DNA of 64,000 nt from Armatimonadaceae bacterium (GCA_030447685.1 JAUJOK010000011.1:1-64000); one strand, 5' to 3'; counted from the first letter of the stretch, positions 54,288 through 63,333 are shown. Numbers and translations: made by a program. The notes: generated by a model from the letters alone, not told the origin.

Positions 54288-55977
54288 CGACCTCAGTGCC
54301 GCCGAGGTCGTCTGTGACCGGCGCGGGCTGCCGGTCGCCTATTCGGGCCGCTCCGCCGTCGTCTTCCGGCTGCGGACACCGCAGGGCGACTGGGCCGTGC
54401 GCTGCTTCACCACGCCCGCCCGCGATGACGAGCGGCATGCCCGCTACCAGGCTATCGCCGCGCGTCTGGCGGGTCTGCCGGATGTTTTCGTTCCCTTCCG
54501 CTACCACGAGCAGGGTATCCGTGTGCTGGGCCGGTGGTATCCCATCGTCGCCATGCGCTGGGCGAGCGGCGAAACGCTGGGCCGGTTCGTGGAAACGCAC
54601 GCGCAGGATGCCAGCGCATTGCGCGCCCTCGCCCGCAGCCTCGGCGACCTGCTCACGCAATTAGAGGCGCAGGGCATTGCCCACGGCGATTGGCAGCACG
54701 ACAACCTGCTGGTTTCCGACAACGGCAGGCGCGTGACTCTGGTGGACTACGACGGCGTCTACGTGCCCGAACTGGAGGGCGGCGTATCCCCTGAAATCGG
54801 CCATGCCAACTACCAGCACCCGCAGCGAACATCCGCGCACTTCGGCGTCGGGCTGGATCGCTTCGCCCATCTGGTCATGCAGACCGCGCTGCTCGCCCTG
54901 TGCCGCGACCCGGCCCTGTGGAGCCGCTACAGCGATGGCGAATCGCTTCTTTTTAAGCGCGCCGACTTCGACCGTCCGCACTCCTCGCCCGTGTTCCGCG
55001 CCGTCGCCGCCCTGAGCGCGAATGATGTTGTCCTTGCCGAAAGCCTCGCGCGTCTCGAACTCGCCTGCGCCTCTGGCCCCACCGAAGTCCTGCCCGCTCC
55101 CGTGTCCATTCCCGTCACGCCGGAACCCGCCGTGTCGAATGGAGCGAAGAAGTGGTGGCAGACAGCGGAAACCGTTACCCGTCCTCAGCCCGCCCCCATC
55201 CAACAAGCCGAAAGCGGTGCAGGCTACATCAGCCGGTTATTCAACCCGGAAGCCCTGCGCGCCGAACAGAAAAGTCTCTGGTGGGGGCGGCTCAGCCTAT
55301 TATCATTTATTGTATGGATAGCAGTAATTGTCGTTCTACTTTACGATGGTGGGACATCTTTTGTTCTATTGGCAAATGCTTATTGGGTTCTTAGATTGTT
55401 AGGCAGCCCATACGGTTTATGGCCCCGAAAAAAGATACAGAAGGAACTGAAAGCCGAAATAGAAAAGCTGGAAAAGCTCGAAAAGGAGCGTCACGAAAAA
55501 GTTTACTGGCATAAAGAGCAGAACGGCCACTTGCTTGGGGGTAATGCGTCCGCATTCATCCATAACCAGTTGGAAAAGATTTCGATTGGTCGAATTCTGA
55601 GCATTCATGGCGTCAGTGAAGTTTCCCTGGACAGGTTGCGGATGGGACATATAAATACAGCGGCAGATCTGCGACAGTGTGTGATTAACCAGGGCGGCAT
55701 CCCTTCACATGAATGGACAGCAATGCAGAATTGGCTCCGTGAACTGGAAATGAGTGCCGCCGATGAATACCGTCGCCAAGGGATGCCCAAAGTTGCCGCG
55801 CCTGTGGTCGGAAACCCAGAGCAGGTGCGAGCCGAGATCGAACGGCTGGAGCGCGAGATAGCGGCGTTCGAGCAGGAATTGGCGAAACTGCGCGAGGAAG
55901 AGCAGAACTTCCCCGACGTTTCCGCCCGCGCCTATTTCCGTAAGCTGTTCTTCGTCAAGGAACCGGCGCAGCCGTGA
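54275..55977 (+). CDS. Membrane-bound atypical protein kinase with helix-hairpin-helix domain (kinase 1, 5'-truncated)
   Basis: A protein-kinase-like domain leads to two transmembrane helices, a coiled coil, a helix-hairpin-helix and a final coiled coil. Kinase motifs are GLPVAYSGRSAVVFRLRTPQ, WAVRCFTTP (Arg where the ATP Lys is expected), GIAHGDWQHDNLLV (catalytic loop), VTLVDYDGVYVPEL (DFG equivalent) and EIGHANYQHPQR. The membrane part has LLSFIVWIAVIVVLLY. The HhH is ISIGRILSIHGVSEVSLDRL, then GHINTAADLR. About 35 N-terminal residues present in kinase 2 are missing at a junction with a peptidase fragment, so the true start is unknown; a TTG at 53776 opens the same frame. It heads the kinase/vWA/PP2C operon. 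Confidence 0.85.
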
Positions 55978-56153
55978 GACTGCAAACCGTTTCGCCACAG
56001 CAAACCAGCAGCGCCGCTGCCACCACGGCAGCGAACACTACGCGCGCCTTCTGGCCGGATGCCGTCGCCTACCGCGAAGCGATTCAGAACCCCGCCGCCG
56101 CGCTGGCTGACCCGCAGCTAAGCAGGGCGCAGGTCGCGGTGGGGCGGCAATAA
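55974..56153 (+). pseudogene. Truncated first copy of the kinase 2 N-terminus
   Basis: The GTG start overlaps the kinase 1 stop (GTGA) and encodes MRLQTVSPQQTSSAAATTAA, then FWPDAVAYREAIQNPAAALA and DPQLSRAQVAVGRQ, identical to the start of kinase 2 apart from one residue. It stops after 59 codons where the sequence switches to GC-poor DNA (ATAACTATAAATTTTTATAT). It is the left copy of a tandem duplication of about 750 bases. Confidence 0.85.
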
Positions 56154-56194
56154 CTATAAATTTTTATATCCATAGCTGGATATTCACGGTATAC

Positions 56195-56759
56195 GGCTCA
56201 TGGCCCCGAAAAAGATACACAAGGACCTGAAAGCGCAGATAAATAAGCTTGAAAAACTGGCAAAGGAGCGTCAGAACAAGATACGCCATTCTGCAACAGA
56301 ACAAAGGCTTTGTGCTTGGGGCAACGATGCGTCCGCCTATAAGCATAACCATCTCGGAAAAGATACCGATTGGTCGAATTCTGACTATTTCCGGTGTCAG
56401 TGAAGTTTCCCTGGACAGGTTGCGGATGGCACATATTGATTCGGCGGCAGATCTGCGACAGTGTGTGATTCCAGGGCGGCATCCCTTCACATGAATGGAC
56501 AGCAATGCAGAATTGGCTCCGTGAACAGGAAGTGCTGGCCGCCGATGAATACCGTCGCCAAGGGATGCCCACAGTCACCGCGCCTGTGGTCGGAAATCCA
56601 GAGCAGGTGCGAGCCGAGATCGAACGGCTGGAGCGCGAGATAGCGGCGTTCGAGCAGGAACTGGCGAAACTGCGCGAGGAAGAGCAGAACTTCCCGGACG
56701 TTTCCGCCCGCGCCTATTTCCGTAAGCTGTTCTTCGTCAAGGAACCGGCGCAGCCGTGA
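56195..56759 (+). pseudogene. Second copy of the kinase 1 C-terminal region
   Basis: This repeats the coiled-coil, HhH and terminal part of kinase 1: MAPKKIHKDLKAQINKLEKL, then in another frame KIPIGRILTISGVSEVSLDR with MAHIDSAADLRQCVI, then MQNWLREQEVLAADEYRRQG through to FRKLFFVKEPAQP. At least two frameshifts break it. The last 200 bases are almost identical to copy 1, while the HhH part differs more, so divergence is uneven. It has no kinase domain. Confidence 0.85.
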
Positions 56760-58579
56760 GACTGCAAACCGTTTCGCCACAGCAAACCAGCAGCGCCGCT
56801 GCCACCACGGCAGCGAACACCGCGCGCGCCTTCTGGCCGGATGCCGTCGCCTACCGCGAAGCGATACAGAACCCCGCCGCCGCGCTGGCTGACCCGCAGC
56901 TAAGCAGGGCACAGGTCGCGGTGGGGCGGCAGGGACTGCCTATCGCCTACGCGGGCCGCTTCGCCGTGGTATTTCGCCTGCGTACCGGTAGCGGCGGCGG
57001 CGACTGGGCGCTGCGCTGCTTTACGTCGCGCGGCGCGGAGGACGAGCGCCGCGCCCACTACGCCCTGCTCGCGCCCCGCCTCGCCGCCCTGCCGGAGACC
57101 TTCGTCCCATTCCGCTATCTGGAGCAGGGCGTCCGTGTCGGCGGGAACTGGTACCCCGCGCTCGCCATGCGCTGGGCCGAGGGGGAGACCCTGGGCCGCT
57201 TTGTCGAAGACCACCGGCACGACCCGGACAGCCTGCGAAACCTCAGCCTGTCGCTCGCCGATTTGCTGGAACGGCTGGAGGCGGCGGGCATTGGGCATGG
57301 CGACTGGCAGCACGACAATATCCTGGTCGCGGACAACGGCAAACAGCTGACCCTGGTGGACTACGACGGCGTCTTCGTGCCGGAGCTTTCGGGCCAGCCC
57401 GCGCCAGAGATCGGTCACGCGAACTATCAGCACCGCCCGCACGCGCAGCGACTTCGGCCCCGGTCTTGACCGTTTTTCCCATCTCGTCATCCAGACCGCC
57501 CTGCACGCCCTGATCGCCGACCCGACCCTGTGCGACCGATTCCCGCTGGACGACGCGCTTCTCTTCCACCGCGCCGATTTCACTGCCCGCTCGGTTCGCC
57601 CATCTTCAACGCCATACAAACCCTTGCCGCCCGCGACGCCGCGCGCGCGCGGAGCGTCTAACCGCCTCAAAGTCGCCTGCGCCTCAGGCCGTGCGGGCAT
57701 GGTGCTTTCCGAACCCGTCCTGCCCGTCCCGGCTGCCGTTCCCGCGCCGGACCCAAAGAAGTGGTGGCTGACCGCCGAAGCCACGACGGTAAAAACGACG
57801 AAGACTGCCAAGCGGCGTGACGCCGCAGCCGCAGGCTGTCTCGACCGGCGCAACGAATTACCTGGAGCAGATACAGACGCCGAAGACGGAGGCGGCTGAG
57901 CAACGTAATCTGTGGTCGGCGCGGCTGCTATGGCTGATTGGACTGATCGGTACCCTGGGGTGGTACGCGGCGGATGGGCGGGATTGGGTTCTTTTTAGTG
58001 GAAGCGTCCTCTTTTTATTGAGCCAGACTGCCTGTTATATGGCCTGGCCCCGCAAGTCTTTACTGGATGAGTTGGAAACAAAAAAATCGTTATCTTTAGC
58101 AACATCAGCAGTGAGAATCAGCGCAGCATCAAAGCGGCTTCGGAAGCAGCTGGACAAAATAAACACGGTTCGGGTGAATATGACTGTGGAGGAATATATC
58201 GCAGACAGGCTGAGTCAGGTATCCGTCCGTCGCGCCGGAGTGCTTTCCGGTATCGGGCGCACCACGGTCAAGCGGCTGGAAAACGCCCAAATCCATACGG
58301 CGGCGGATGTGGAAGGCCGGCTGGACGCCGTGCTTATCTCCCCCGCGCCGCCGCGAATTAGTCCAGATTTGGTACGACGACCTGAAAGAAGAAGCGATAG
58401 AGACATACGTGCGGGCGACCCACCACCGGCGCAGCATCGAAGACCCACTGCGGCGGCTGGAAGACGAAGAAGCCGTCCGCAAGGCGCAACTTAAAGACCT
58501 CCGGGCGCAGCGGCGACGGTTCCCCGATACGTCCGTGGGGAGCTACGCACGCCGCGTTTTGGGCATAGTCAGGACGTAA
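56756..58579 (+). CDS. Membrane-bound atypical protein kinase with helix-hairpin-helix domain (kinase 2, frameshifted)
   Basis: Same architecture as kinase 1 with a complete N-terminus (FWPDAVAYREAIQNPAAALA). Kinase motifs: GLPIAYAGRFAVVFRLRTGS, WALRCFTSR, GIGHGDWQHDNILV, LTLVDYDGVFVPEL. The first 237 residues are in one frame. After a shift near 57440 come SDFGPGLDRFSHLVIQTALH and ADFTAR; after others near 57590, 57660 and 57830 come two membrane helices (LLWLIGLIGTLGWYAADGRD, VLFSGSVLFLLSQTACYMAW) and the HhH (VSVRRAGVLSGIGRTTVKRL). After another near 58350 the C-terminal coil follows (IEDPLRRLEDEEAVRKAQLK) and SVGSYARRVLGIVRT. It could be decayed or full of indels. GTG start overlaps the copy of the kinase 1 tail. 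Confidence 0.8.
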
Positions 58580-58586
58580 AACGGTT

Positions 58587-59510
58587 ATGCCGCGCTTGCC
58601 GAGGGACAGAACGTCCCTCGCTCTGGGGCCTTCGGCCAGGCGTCTGCCGGACGCAATCCAACGGGTTTCCCGTCCGTGAGGACGGTTGGCGCGGCAGCGT
58701 CCATGAGCGAGCGAGGGATTTTTTCTGATTGACCAATCCGGCTCCATGGACGACACCTGGGGCCAGGACGGCACCAAGCGTAAGTGCGACGCCGTGGCGG
58801 ACGCCATCAACCGTCTGCTGTCCACGCTCGTTCTGCGCTGCGCCAAGGGCGAGGACGTGCGCGACTATTTTCAGGTCGGTGTGGTCGGCTATGGCGGCTC
58901 CGTGCAGAGCGGCTTCAGCGGCGCGCTCGCCGGGCGGCAGTTCGTGCCCATCTCCGAGGTCGCCGATAGTCCCCTGCGGGTCGAGCAGCGCAATCGCAAA
59001 GAAGACGATGGGGCAGGGGGCCTGGTCGAGCGCACGATCCGCTTTCCCGTCTGGTTCGAGGCGCACGCCAACGGCAACACACCCATGAAGCAGGCGATTG
59101 AAACCGCGTGCAGCACCGTGCAGGCGTGGTGCGAGCTATACCCGCTCTCCTACCCGCCGGTGGTCATCAATATCTCCGACGGCGAGCCGACCGACGGCAA
59201 CCCTCTGTCCGCCGCCGAGCAGCTAAAAACCGTCGGCACGAACGACGGCAAGGCGCTGTTTTTTAACATCCATATCTCCACGTCCAGCAAGCGCGCCATT
59301 GAGTTTCCGGATACCGAGATGGGGCTGCCGGACGAGTTCGCGCAGCGCCTGTTCGAGATGAGCAGCATCCTTCCGCCCCGGCTTGTCCAGGAAGCGGCCC
59401 GCGAGGGATTCGCCGTAACCGAAGCCTCGCGCGGCTTCGCCTTCAATGCTGACCTGCGCGCACTGATTCAGTTTCTGGATATCGGGACGCGAACGGCGGA
59501 ACTGCGCTGA
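58587..59510 (+). CDS. vWA-domain protein (TerY-like), interrupted near its start by a palindrome
   Basis: A von Willebrand A domain with a MIDAS metal site: FFLIDQSGSMDDTW (DxSxS), the Thr in AHANGNTPMKQAIE and the Asp in NISDGEPTDGNP. The rest matches vWA proteins that accompany PP2C and kinase genes (GYGGSVQSGFSGALAGRQFV, RGFAFNADLRALIQFLDIGT). ATG 58587 encodes MPRLP, a typical TerY-like beginning, but a 118-base palindrome follows and the frame resumes as FFLIDQSGSM. As given, no normal start lies directly before the MIDAS; ATG 58746 would remove it. The stop overlaps the PP2C start. It probably bridges kinase and phosphatase in the complex. Confidence 0.85.
58600..58718. repeat. Palindromic element inserted five codons into the vWA gene
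   Basis: Inverted ends TCCCTCGCTC and GAGCGAGGGA; inside are hairpins GAGGGACAGAACGTCCCTC, GGGCCTTCGGCC and GGGTTTCCCGTCCGTGAGGA. It differs in sequence from the other families in the window. It contains stops in the vWA frame (TGA at 58704-58706). Confidence 0.8.
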
Positions 59511-60271
59511 TGCCTTCTGCCTTGTCTTTCACCACCCTGCAAGCGCCCAAGGACGGCAACACCGACGCCGAATACGAGGACGCCTCCGCCTGCGGCACGT
59601 TCGCCGGTAACGCCGAAGAAGGCACATCGCCCACCTTTGTCGCCGCCGTCGCCGATGGAGCGTCGTCCTCCGTCTTTGCGCGGCAATGGGCGCGGCTTCT
59701 GGTGGATGAATTCGTGTCGGCCCCGTTCGTGGACGGCGAAGCGGAGGAGCGTATCGCGCTGCTGGGGTTCCAGTGGCGCGAGCAGGTCGCCTCGGAATCG
59801 CTGCCCTGGTACGCGCAGGAAAAGCTGGCGCAGGGCGCGCACGCTGCGCTGCTGGTGGTCTGGTGGGATAGCGCCGCGCGTACCTGGTCGGCGCGGGCCA
59901 TCGGCGACGCCTGTTTATTCATCCTGCGCGGAAACGAACTCCGGCACGCCTTTCCCGTCACCCGCTCCGATGCCTTCGACAATCGCCCGGTTCTCGTTTC
60001 CACGGAAGCGGCCAGCGAGAATGCCTTTCCCCTGCCGCCGTTCCACGCCGCCGAAGGCGCGTTCGAGGACGGCGACCGCTTCCTGCTGATGACCGATGCC
60101 CTCGCCGCCTGGTTCCTCGCCGAAACCGAAGCCGGAAATACCCCCTGGGAAACCCTCCCCGGCGATCAATCCGCCTTTGGAGAATGGCTCCAGAGCCTCC
60201 GCGCCGACAACCGTATGCGAAATGACGATGTGACGCTTCTCGTGGCAGCCGTGTCAGACGACTTAGGGTAA
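59510..60271 (+). CDS. PP2C-family serine/threonine phosphatase
   Basis: A 253-residue PP2C-like phosphatase of the compact bacterial type. Metal-binding motifs appear in order: EYEDASACG, FVAAVADGASSS, RAIGDACLFIL, FLLMTDALAAWFL and MRNDDVTLLVAAV. There is no membrane segment, so it is cytoplasmic. The ATG overlaps the vWA stop (TGATG). In TerY-P-type triads the phosphatase is thought to reverse phosphorylation by the neighbouring kinase, with the vWA protein as scaffold. It is the last gene of the operon. Confidence 0.9.
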   Translation: MPSALSFTTLQAPKDGNTDAEYEDASACGTFAGNAEEGTSPTFVAAVADGASSSVFARQWARLLVDEFVSAPFVDGEAEERIALLGFQWREQVASESLPWYAQEKLAQGAHAALLVVWWDSAARTWSARAIGDACLFILRGNELRHAFPVTRSDAFDNRPVLVSTEAASENAFPLPPFHAAEGAFEDGDRFLLMTDALAAWFLAETEAGNTPWETLPGDQSAFGEWLQSLRADNRMRNDDVTLLVAAVSDDLG

Positions 60272-60402
60272 TAGTACAAAGGGTAGCGGCGGAATTCAGT
60301 AACGGCCTGATGTGCGAGGGTTATGCCAAAAATCTTCGGCATGCTAAACTTTGGGCGGCTTCTGTGGTGAACCCGATTCTGTTTTACCGGAATGTGAAGA
60401 AA

Positions 60403-60834
60403 ATGCTTTCCCTGTCCGACGCGCCAGAGCAAGACATCAAGGATTTCGTCAAGCATTGGCTCAAGTTGCTTGCCAACAACCGCCTCAATGATGCCTGTGC
60501 ATTGCTGGATGAATCGAACTGTTACGGCATTGTTTGGACGCCGGATATGCTTTTGGAAGCAGTGCATAACACCTTCAGCCCGGACACGCGGTTCTACCGA
60601 TTGCATCCGGAGGGGCCAATCTTCACGGACCTGGATGCATTGGAGGAGTACCCCGGTCAGGGGGAGGTCATCGCTTTTAGTGACAGGAGTGGTTATGCCT
60701 TCGACCAAGACATACCGCTTAACGGTGAGCGCAGTGATCTGACGGCAGACCAGGGGGAGGTCATCGCTGCTGATGACCGATGCCCTTCGCCGCCCGGTTC
60801 TGCCGTGATTCTGCACGACCTGCACGTAATGTGA
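60403..60834 (+). CDS. Hypothetical protein with an internal sequence duplication
   Basis: Unrecognised 143-residue soluble protein: MLSLSDAPEQDIKDFVKHWL, LLANNRLNDACALLDESNCY, GIVWTPDMLLEAVHNTFSPD, then EGPIFTDLDALEEYPGQGEV and DQDIPLNGERSDLTA, ending AVILHDLHVM. The end resembles proteins ending LHDxHV with an NTF2-like feel, but I cannot name the family. The phrase CAGGGGGAGGTCATCGCT occurs twice (about 60659 and 60751), and the second copy seems to replace expected sequence between DLTA and VILHDLHVM. The open frame extends 31 codons upstream without support. GC is lower than in the PP2C gene. Confidence 0.55.
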   Translation: MLSLSDAPEQDIKDFVKHWLKLLANNRLNDACALLDESNCYGIVWTPDMLLEAVHNTFSPDTRFYRLHPEGPIFTDLDALEEYPGQGEVIAFSDRSGYAFDQDIPLNGERSDLTADQGEVIAADDRCPSPPGSAVILHDLHVM

Positions 60835-60886
60835 ATAACGTGAGCGGGCCAGGCTTCTCGGAAATACAGAACCGAGAAAGCCGCTC

Positions 60887-61430
60887 ATGGACGCTCTGAA
60901 CGCCTCTGTTTTGCCATGTGGACGACTTTTCAGTCGCAATCCGCCCGCCCATGCGTTCGCTATGAATGACCATTTTGATTGCTTTTTCACCAGGGCCACT
61001 ACCGTGACTTCAAAACCTTTTACTGCGCCCAGCCTGCGGTGGCGAAGCGCGTTCCCGCGCCTTGTCATTACGTTGTCAGCTTGCTTGAAAAATGTAGCGG
61101 TATCACCTTTGCCGACTCCACGCCGCTTGCCGTTTGTGACAACTGCCGCATCCAGCAGTCTTTGCTTGTCCACCGGCTGGTTTTTTGGCTTCAAATTACA
61201 TCTGCTTGTCAATGATCAAGGCGAACTCAATCTAACGACAGGCAGGTAGATGACCGCAAGCCACTGCTTTCTCTTGTCACGGGTTTATTCGGCAAGGTCG
61301 CCGACAAAGGCACTAGCCGATGCGCTGCGCGCCAACGGCATCGAACTTATCACCGCCAGGAAGAACATGACGCCGCGCCCTTTGTCAGCAGTTGCGCAAG
61401 CGGGCCATCATCGAAAGCGTGATTGACCAA
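60887..61430 (+). mobile_element. IS982-family transposase remnant
   Basis: Across shifting frames the plus strand reads LFCHVDDFSVA, FHQGHYRDFKTFYCAQPA, CSGITFADSTPLAVCDNCRI, TGWFFGFKLHLLVNDQGELN, DDRKPLLSLVTGLFGKVADK, LRANGIELITARKNM and LRKRAIIESVIDQ. These are in the normal order of an IS982-type DDE transposase, with ADSTPLAVC holding a catalytic Asp. Many small deletions and shifts make it dead. Terminal inverted repeats were not found. Confidence 0.88.
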
Positions 61431-61461
61431 GCAGATCGAGGAACTGGTTTTTTGTTTTCAC

Positions 61462-61641
61462 ATGAACTGTGAACAGTATCAGCAGTATCTGACATTCAAG
61501 GAGGCGGGCCGGAGAATTGAAGCGAAAGCGGCTCTGGACAAGTTCATTGCCGCGTTCGCCGCTATGAATGAAAAGCAACAATGGGTCAAAGGCTTTCTTG
61601 TAAGCGGTCATTACGGTCAATGGGGGGTGCTGTCCGTTTGA
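61462..61641 (+). CDS. Small hypothetical protein beside the IS remnant
   Basis: A possible 59-residue protein, MNCEQYQQYLTFKEAGRRIE, AKAALDKFIAAFAAMNEKQQ, WVKGFLVSGHYGQWGVLSV. It is helical and charged, with no recognised domain. The frame opens 13 codons earlier in IS982 remnant sequence, so the ATG at 61462 is a better guess. No ribosome site is evident. It could be the 3' part of a gene cut by the insertion sequence. Confidence 0.4.
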   Translation: MNCEQYQQYLTFKEAGRRIEAKAALDKFIAAFAAMNEKQQWVKGFLVSGHYGQWGVLSV

Positions 61642-61681
61642 CAGCCCCGCCCGCATCGCGCTATACTTTGTTTCCACAGCC

Positions 61682-62170
61682 ATGAACAAAAAACGAGACA
61701 TTTTACGCATTCTGGAGCGCGACGCGCGCACCCCGCCGGAGCAGATTGCGGCGATGACGGGACATGATGAGGACGAAGTGCGACACGCTATTGCCGCCCT
61801 GGAATCCGAAGGGACGATTCGCCGCTATAAGACCGTCATCGACTGGGAAAAGGGCGGCGAGCCGAAGGTCTTCGCCTTTATCGACGTGGACGCTACCCCG
61901 GAGCGCGGCACCGGCTACGACCGCATCGCCGAGCGCATTTACCGCTACCCCGAAGTCCACAGCGTCTATCTGGTGTCCGGCTCGCAGGATTTGCGCGTCG
62001 TGGTCGAGGGCCGGACCATGCGCGAGGTGGCTGAGTTCGTCGCCGAAAAACTCGCTCCCATTGAAGGCGTGCGCGGAACGGCGACCCACTTCCTGCTCAA
62101 AAAATACAAGGATGACGGCGACCTGTTTGTTGACCCGGAGCCGGACCGGCGGCTGGCGGTGACGCCATGA
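61682..62170 (+). CDS. Lrp/AsnC-family transcriptional regulator
   Basis: A 162-residue regulator with an N-terminal winged helix (RDILRILERDARTPPEQIAA, EVRHAIAALESEGTIRRYKT) and a C-terminal RAM ligand-binding domain (VFAFIDVDATPERGTGYDRI, EVHSVYLVSGSQDLRVVVEG, IEGVRGTATHFLLKKYKDDG). Lrp proteins sense amino acids. Its stop overlaps the start of an aminotransferase gene (ATGA), so it most likely controls its own operon in response to that enzyme's substrate or product. GC returns to the genome norm here. Confidence 0.92.
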   Translation: MNKKRDILRILERDARTPPEQIAAMTGHDEDEVRHAIAALESEGTIRRYKTVIDWEKGGEPKVFAFIDVDATPERGTGYDRIAERIYRYPEVHSVYLVSGSQDLRVVVEGRTMREVAEFVAEKLAPIEGVRGTATHFLLKKYKDDGDLFVDPEPDRRLAVTP

Positions 62171-63321
62171 AGCCGCTGTCGGAGACCGTGCTGTCCGCCC
62201 CCGCGTCCGGCATTCGCCGCTATTTCGATCTGGTCAGTGAAATGGAGGATGCCATCTCGCTCGGCGTCGGCGAACCGGATTTCGTCACACCGTGGCGGGT
62301 GCGCGAGGCGGCCATCTATTCGCTGGAAAAGGGATACACCACCTACACGTCCAACTACGGCCTGATCGAGCTGCGCCGCGAGATAACCCGCATGCTCCAC
62401 GACCGTTACGGCGTGATTTACGACCCGGCCTGCGAGGTGCTGGTGACGGTGGGCGTCTCCGAGGGACTCGACACCGCCTTTCGCGCCCTGCTCAATCCCG
62501 GCGACGAGGTGCTGGTTCCCGAACCCTGTTATGTCTCCTATATCCCCTGTATTCGCTTTGCAGGCGGCTGTCCGGTGCCGGTTCCCACATGCGCGGAAAA
62601 TCAATTTCAGACATCCGTCGAAGACATCACCAGCCGGATCACGCCGCGCACCAAAGCCATTCTGCTTTCCTACCCGACCAACCCGACCGGCGCGACCATG
62701 ACCCGCGAGGGACTTCAGGCGGTTATCAATGTGGCGCGCGAGCACGACCTGTATGTGGTCTCGGATGAGATTTACGACCGGCTCTCCTACGACGCGCCGC
62801 ATACCTGTGTCGCGTCACTGGAAGGCGCGGCGGAGCGTACCATCCTCCTTAATGGTTTTTCCAAAGCCCACGCCATGACCGGCTGGCGCATCGGGTATGC
62901 CTGCGCGCCCGCGCCGATCATTGAGACGATGATGAAGGTACATCAATATACGATGATGTGCGCCAGCATCACCGCGCAGATGGCCGCTATCGAGGCGCTG
63001 CGTCATGGTGAGCGCGATGTGGAAGAGATGGTGACGGATTACGACCGCCGCCGCCGTCTATTCGTCAAGGGCCTCAACGACATCGGCCTGGACTGCGCGC
63101 TGCCCGGCGGCGCGTTTTATGCCTTTCCCTCCATCGCGCGCACCGGCCTTTCCGCCGATGCCTTCGCAGAGCGCCTGCTTCTGGAACAGCGTGTCCTGGT
63201 GATTCCCGGCGATGTATTCGGCCCCGGCGGTGTCGGCCATGTCCGCTGCTGCTATGCCACGGCGACGGATAAGCTGACCGAGGCGCTCCGGCGCATGGGC
63301 CGCTTCCTCGAAACTCTCTGA
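62167..63321 (+). CDS. Class I/II aminotransferase
   Basis: A 384-residue fold-type I PLP aminotransferase. The PLP Lys is in LLNGFSKAHAMTGWRIGYAC, with GVGEPDFVTPWRV near the N-terminus, YTSNYGLIELRREI, LSYPTNPTGATMTREGL and VVSDEIYDRLSYD (Asp and Tyr contacts), and HVRCCYATATDKLTEALRRM at the end with the substrate-carboxylate Arg. It resembles AspC/PatA-type aspartate or aromatic aminotransferases; specificity cannot be fixed from sequence. It is the second gene of the operon with the Lrp regulator, and a hairpin terminator follows. Confidence 0.94.
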   Translation: MKPLSETVLSAPASGIRRYFDLVSEMEDAISLGVGEPDFVTPWRVREAAIYSLEKGYTTYTSNYGLIELRREITRMLHDRYGVIYDPACEVLVTVGVSEGLDTAFRALLNPGDEVLVPEPCYVSYIPCIRFAGGCPVPVPTCAENQFQTSVEDITSRITPRTKAILLSYPTNPTGATMTREGLQAVINVAREHDLYVVSDEIYDRLSYDAPHTCVASLEGAAERTILLNGFSKAHAMTGWRIGYACAPAPIIETMMKVHQYTMMCASITAQMAAIEALRHGERDVEEMVTDYDRRRRLFVKGLNDIGLDCALPGGAFYAFPSIARTGLSADAFAERLLLEQRVLVIPGDVFGPGGVGHVRCCYATATDKLTEALRRMGRFLETL

Positions 63322-63333
63322 CGCAGCCTTTTT

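Noticed and set aside
60166-61212. Minus-strand open frame of 348 codons
   Set aside because: It is the reverse strand of the PP2C end, the hypothetical gene and the IS982 remnant, all of which have recognisable or better plus-strand translations.
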